Assembly (NCBI GenBank): GCA_963969395.1
Contig: OZ017803.1
Span: forward strand, 18,414,001 to 18,478,000
DNA length: 64,000 nt
Reading direction: 5' to 3'
From: Pseudoscleropodium purum
Taxonomy: Eukaryota > Streptophyta > Bryopsida > Hypnales > Brachytheciaceae
Shown piece after piece: positions 60,074-64,000 of the stretch. The notes under the pieces were generated by a model that saw nothing but the letters and a program-made list of their open reading frames with translations, ran no database searches and was not told where the DNA came from. Both the position numbers and the translations under genes were made by a program. The stretch's first letter is position 1; every line of letters begins with the position of its first letter.

Positions 60074-60900
60074 GTAACCCCTAAAAAGGTCCAAACTAAA
60101 CGTTTCTTTGAAACATAGTGAATTTGGGTAGCTCAATACAAAACAATTTTTTTTTTTTTTTTTTTTTTTTTCATAACTTTTGACTACATGGTTAAAGAAT
60201 TATTGCATGATGTGTAATTTTCATTGCTCGGCAGGCAAACCTGTGTAGTTTAGCAAAGATCACTTTTTAAAAAAATAAAAATTTGAAAAATTGGTTTTCA
60301 AGATTTATATGTATGTGGAAAGCTTTGAATCATTACATTTTCATTAATGAAATGAAAATTTTGAGTTTTAGTTTGTGGGTTGTTATGGAATCTCTATTCT
60401 AAAATAATCTTTGAAGTCCTTTATTTAATTCAATCTTTGATACTTTTGAAAACAAAATAAAAACATCGAATGTATTTTTTTTTTATTATAACATTACAAC
60501 CATTGGATTGGCATTTTTCAATTCCATAAATAAATTCTTAACAAATAGGTTTTTAAAATCATATTCTAGTTCATTCTACATACTATTTTCTTAAGTATAA
60601 ATATAAAATATTTTTTATTTGAACTTGTTTATATGTATATTCAGCTTATTTTTTTCAAAATATTATAGAGGGTATCAAATTTAGGATCAACTCATTTTTG
60701 TGTAAAAAATTTGAAAGATGAAATCTAACCATTTGGGAAGAGTTGAAAATACTTCTTTTTAAATTTCAAGCAACTCAACCTTGCAATTAGTAAGGTTTTT
60801 TATTCTAAAATTTTAGGAGAGTACACTCTAACAAGTAAATTGAAGGATCCTACAATTGGATTTGTTAATTAATAAATATAAATGAAGATTTTAGCATTAC
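60074..60900 (-). mobile_element. TTAA-family element, subfamily 2, inverted copy I (right end unclear)
   Basis: Starts GTAA-CCCCTAAAAAGGTCC at 60074. The interior is the reverse complement of copies B and D, e.g. 'acaaccattggattggcatttttcaattcc'-type sequence near 60495. The far end has decayed and no TTAA is assigned. A run of 25 T lies at 60147-60171. Confidence 0.5.
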
Positions 60901-61759
60901 TTTAGGAATTTGAGTTTTTTGAAGGAGTTTTGGGCCTCAAAACGCTAAAAACCTTTTTGGATTACAATTGGGTGAAATCTAAGAAGAATATGTGAATATA
61001 ATTTGGAATATAATTGTAAAAAGGTCAAATTCAAATTGGTAGATTTTTTAGAACCGTGCCCTATTTTTCAATGTTTACATGTTATAAAGAATTCAACATG
61101 CATTTTCTTTTTCTCTATTTTTTCTAGGGTTCATTTTAGAAACATATTTGGATTTATGTGATTCTATGTTAACACCTAAAAAAACAAAAAGTCCCTCAAG
61201 GTATTCTTGAAGGTTTGGGCTCACTCTTATGATCTCAATTTCTGGCAAGATTCTTTTAAGAAATTGAAATACAAATTATATTCCTACCAATTTTTTGAAA
61301 TTTTTTGAAGAAAAAAAAATAAAGCTTCTTAGGAATATAATTTGTATTTCAATTTGGTATCCAAGAGCAAATTATGACACTTGAAGCACAAAATAGAGGT
61401 TGTTAGGCATTCCTAAACAATCACAAGACCTCAATTTAAAAAAACCCTGATATAAATTATTTTTGTCTACATGGAAAGATTTGATTCATTATATTTGGAC
61501 TAGGGACAAGAAAGTTGTGGAGAGTCTTCATTTTGGGTCAATGAAGGCATCTTCTTCAAAAAATTACTTACGTCATTCATTTCTATATACAATTTGTATT
61601 TTTATTCAAAAGAAAAAGTTGCATGTGGTTTTAATTGCTTGCTAGAAAATTTTCACTTTTCAAATGAGTGTGTTTTAATTTCATCTTCAAATTGTTAATG
61701 GTTTAGATTTTTCTTCTATCTTAAACCTGCTTCTAGTTAACAATTTTGTGAACCCTTCA

Positions 61760-62135
61760 TGCCCTTGCAACTTTTGACAATGGATTTTTTGAGTGAATTT
61801 TCTTACTCTGATATTTTTTTTGCACATAGATGTGCTTGGAATTTTTAGTTGTAATTAGACAAAAGTAAAGATTGGTCTAATGGTTGAATTTTTAGATTAT
61901 AACAATATTAGATGATCAACATTATAGGCAAAAAAACATAGCTTTGGGGGAAGAAAATTTATAAAAAGATGAAAAATAAATTTTAACCCCCTAAAAAGAA
62001 ATTGTACTGGAATCTAATGCATATCTAGTATTTTTTTAATTTAAAAAATAATAAATAAAAAACTCTCTCAAATTAAACATTTTCAAACAAAAAAGTAGAA
62101 AGCCAAAATTGATCAAATTGGATCCTAGAAATTTT

Positions 62136-62167
<32 letters not shown>

Positions 62168-62998
62168 TATATGCTTCAATATTTAAAATTTAATAATGAA
62201 TATTCAGGGTTGACGAATCTCTACGTCTGCCCCAAAATAGCGTCCGTAACCCGAACATCCGGACGCACGGACGCAGCATCCCTCCCATCGTCGGAAGGCG
62301 GACGGGCAGACGAGAGGACGAATGCGGGTGGACAGGGCGGACAGGATAGGACAGGGCAGACAAGGCGGGGCGGGGCGGACAGGACGGGGTGGATAGGGCG
62401 GGGCAGGGCGGACGGGCGGACGCGGGCGGACAAGGCGGGGCGGACAGGACGGGGCGGATAGGGCGGGGTGGGGCGGACGGCGTCCGCTAATGTCAGTGGA
62501 CGCTGCAGACACAGCGTTCACGTCCGAACGTCATGTCAACCCTGTGAATATTATCATCTTTTTTGGAACATCTTCAAAAAATTTGAAATCATTCTAATTA
62601 TTTTTTTGTATTCTTAATCACACTAGATTGAACCTTGTGTTTTTAAAATTTCTAAAAATATAAATTATTTCTTTTTTCTCTAGAATCAAGTTTTTTGTGC
62701 AAAGTAAAGACTAGAAATGCCCAAGAATTTTTTTTCATCCCTACTATTTATTTCATTGTAAAAGAATTATGTTTGATACTTTTCTCTATATATGAGACTA
62801 CATTTCCTAAATAAAATCTTAAATACTTCTCACTTTGAAATTTTGGAAATCAAAAAATCCAACAAGTATGTATTATTGTTACCCTACAAGTCCCTAGTTT
62901 ATAGAATATTGTGATTTATTTCATCCTGACAAGAATTTTCCATTGAAAATTTAAAGAGGACACATTATGTTCTCTAAGTCCTTGAGGGATTAAGAATA
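61760..62998 (-). repeat. Dispersed repeat R3, right arm
   Basis: Reverse-orientation partner of 59085-60000, itself interrupted by the GC-rich MITE at 62205-62544. Arms are imperfect and AT-rich. An AAT/ATAA microsatellite lies at about 62140-62172 next to the MITE. Confidence 0.6.
62205..62544 (+). mobile_element. GC-rich hAT-like MITE
   Basis: 340 bp with 10-bp perfect terminal inverted repeats CAGGGTTGAC / GTCAACCCTG and perfect 8-bp target duplications TGAATATT (62197-62204 and 62545-62552), the hAT signature. Many CGTCC/GGACG subterminal motifs flank a G-rich minisatellite core (units like GGGGCGGACAGGAC). It stands out sharply from the AT-rich surroundings. ORFs through it are by-products of the repeat. 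Confidence 0.85.
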
Positions 62999-63365
62999 GA
63001 AATCAATTTTTTGTTTTTGAATTTTTTTTTTTCCAAACTTTCAATCTCAATTCTTCAATATAATTTTTTAAATTTAAATTTTTTTTAAAATTCAAAATCT
63101 ATATTGCAAAATATTTAAGTCAAGAAGATTCTAAATTAAAAAAATTAAGCCAAGCAAGGTGCAAAAAAATAACATTTTATAAACTTTAAACGCAAATAAC
63201 TTGCAATCTATGAGGTTAAAATTCTTGAAATTCTTTCCACACAACTTCATACTAATTAAGTGCAAGATCCTGTTGTTAGATATGCAAAAAATTCAAATTT
63301 TTTCAAAAAATTTTCACTTTACAATAAAAATGGCAGATTTCAGTGTTTTAAAGCAAAAAAGCTAG

Positions 63366-64000
63366 AACCGCAGCAAAAGCTACATTCAGTGCTAGTACCT
63401 GTCAATTTTGCTAATAGTGAAGATAAGCATATATGAAAGTTACGTTTCCTCCAAAACAAAGAATCTGAAGGACATAGCGCAAGGGATTTCAAATCCAGCC
63501 TTGCAATGATATTCTGTAGGCTTGCACACCTCGAGGTCATAGTACACATGGATCACTCCCGTGAACAGGCAGCTCCAAAGAAAATGGTCAAAGACGATAA
63601 CTGATTCTCCAGGAACCTTCAACAGGAGCTTATTGTCTTTGGCAACTAAACTGGTATCGAGGAGCTTGGAAATGAAGGTGGAGTCGATAAGAAGCTCCAA
63701 ACCATCTCAGTCTACAACTTTCCAGATCCTTGCAATGAGTAGCTAGTAGATTCAAAGTGCTTGCAACATCAGCAACACGCTCTGACAAGGAGAAGTATTG
63801 CTGCATTCGAACAGTGTGACTATACGATGATAACTGGTGATTGAATCTGCATCTGACCATACTCCACATATTTCAAGCAGTGCTCCAGATATAGCTTTCC
63901 AGAACTGCAGCACGACGTGTGGTTCGAATTGCCATAATAGCTACATATTCTGAAAGTTGCCAGACAGATCAAATGGAAGGAGCAAGTGGTGCACCCATAT
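63366..64000 (-). other. Unrecognised gene-like sequence at the window edge
   Basis: Composition becomes balanced right after copy J ends. Minus-strand ORFs at 63440-63700 (MELLIDSTFISKLLDTSLVA onward) and 63630-63869 (MWSMVRCRFNHQLSSYSHTV onward) overlap in different frames. I recognise neither. It may be an exon, a UTR or a pseudogene continuing beyond the window. Confidence 0.3.

Larger units (their letters stand above)
61169..63365 (+). mobile_element. TTAA-family element, subfamily 1, copy J split by R3
   Basis: The left part (61169 to about 61750) opens TTAA-CACCTAAAA and follows copy F and C. The right part (about 63000-63365) matches the right half of copy C up to 'gtgttttaaagcaaaaaa', after which the end is lost. 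The middle is occupied by repeat R3 and a hAT-like MITE. Confidence 0.55.

Noticed and set aside
62171..62521. ORFs of about 96-105 residues on both strands
   Set aside because: They are by-products of the G-rich minisatellite inside the MITE; their composition follows the repeat.
1..64000. Search for tRNA, rRNA, CRISPR, bacterial operons or riboswitches
   Set aside because: None was seen. Spliced eukaryotic genes and transposons account for the recognisable content.

Overview
The window reads as nuclear DNA of a land plant, most likely a non-seed plant such as a bryophyte; the species cannot be named from sequence alone. The evidence is compact spliced genes with GT/AG introns and GC-richer exons set in very AT-rich intergenic DNA, a degenerate chromodomain Ty3/Gypsy retrotransposon, plant-type families (nodulin-like MFS, AP2, LEA, DUF1818), and an SLC1-type dicarboxylate/amino-acid symporter, a family I recall as absent from typical angiosperms.

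Layout. 1-3.8 kb: repeats. 3.8-8.5 kb: three-exon nodulin-like MFS transporter (+). 8.5-12.4 kb: AT-rich DNA with one intact TTAA-flanked element. 12.7-15.2 kb: four-exon SFT2-like vesicle-trafficking protein (+). 15.8-18.0 kb: frameshifted AP2-domain remnant. 19.2-24.9 kb: complete but dead chromovirus with 256-bp LTRs (-). 25-30.8 kb: repeats and a tandem duplication that gives an empty/filled-site comparison. 30.8-33.8 kb: LEA-like gene (+) with an ABRE/CE3-like promoter pair. 33.8-40.2 kb: AT-rich DNA ending in a perfect 88-bp palindrome. 40.5-43.6 kb: seven-exon DUF1818-like plastid protein (+). 44.8-46.9 kb: TTAA-flanked element carrying Helitron Rep debris. 47.5-51.7 kb: eleven-exon SLC1 symporter (-). 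52-54.8 kb: duplicated upstream DNA. 54.9-63.4 kb: more TTAA elements, a TIR element, a RING (RMA-type) pseudogene and a large inverted-repeat pair, one arm split by a GC-rich hAT-like MITE. 63.4-64 kb: unrecognised gene-like sequence.

The genes look like independent housekeeping or stress genes, not a cluster or operon. The most novel signal is a family of about 0.9-kb elements bounded by TTAA and CCCCTAAAG inverted ends, with at least nine copies or fragments here. One insertion can be compared with two related empty sites inside the window, which shows duplication of exactly TTAA, a piggyBac-like signature. The second is the symporter, whose substrate and cation motifs depart from the usual SLC1 pattern.

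All exon boundaries were read by eye from splice signals, frame continuity and remembered family conservation; no alignment or transcript was available.
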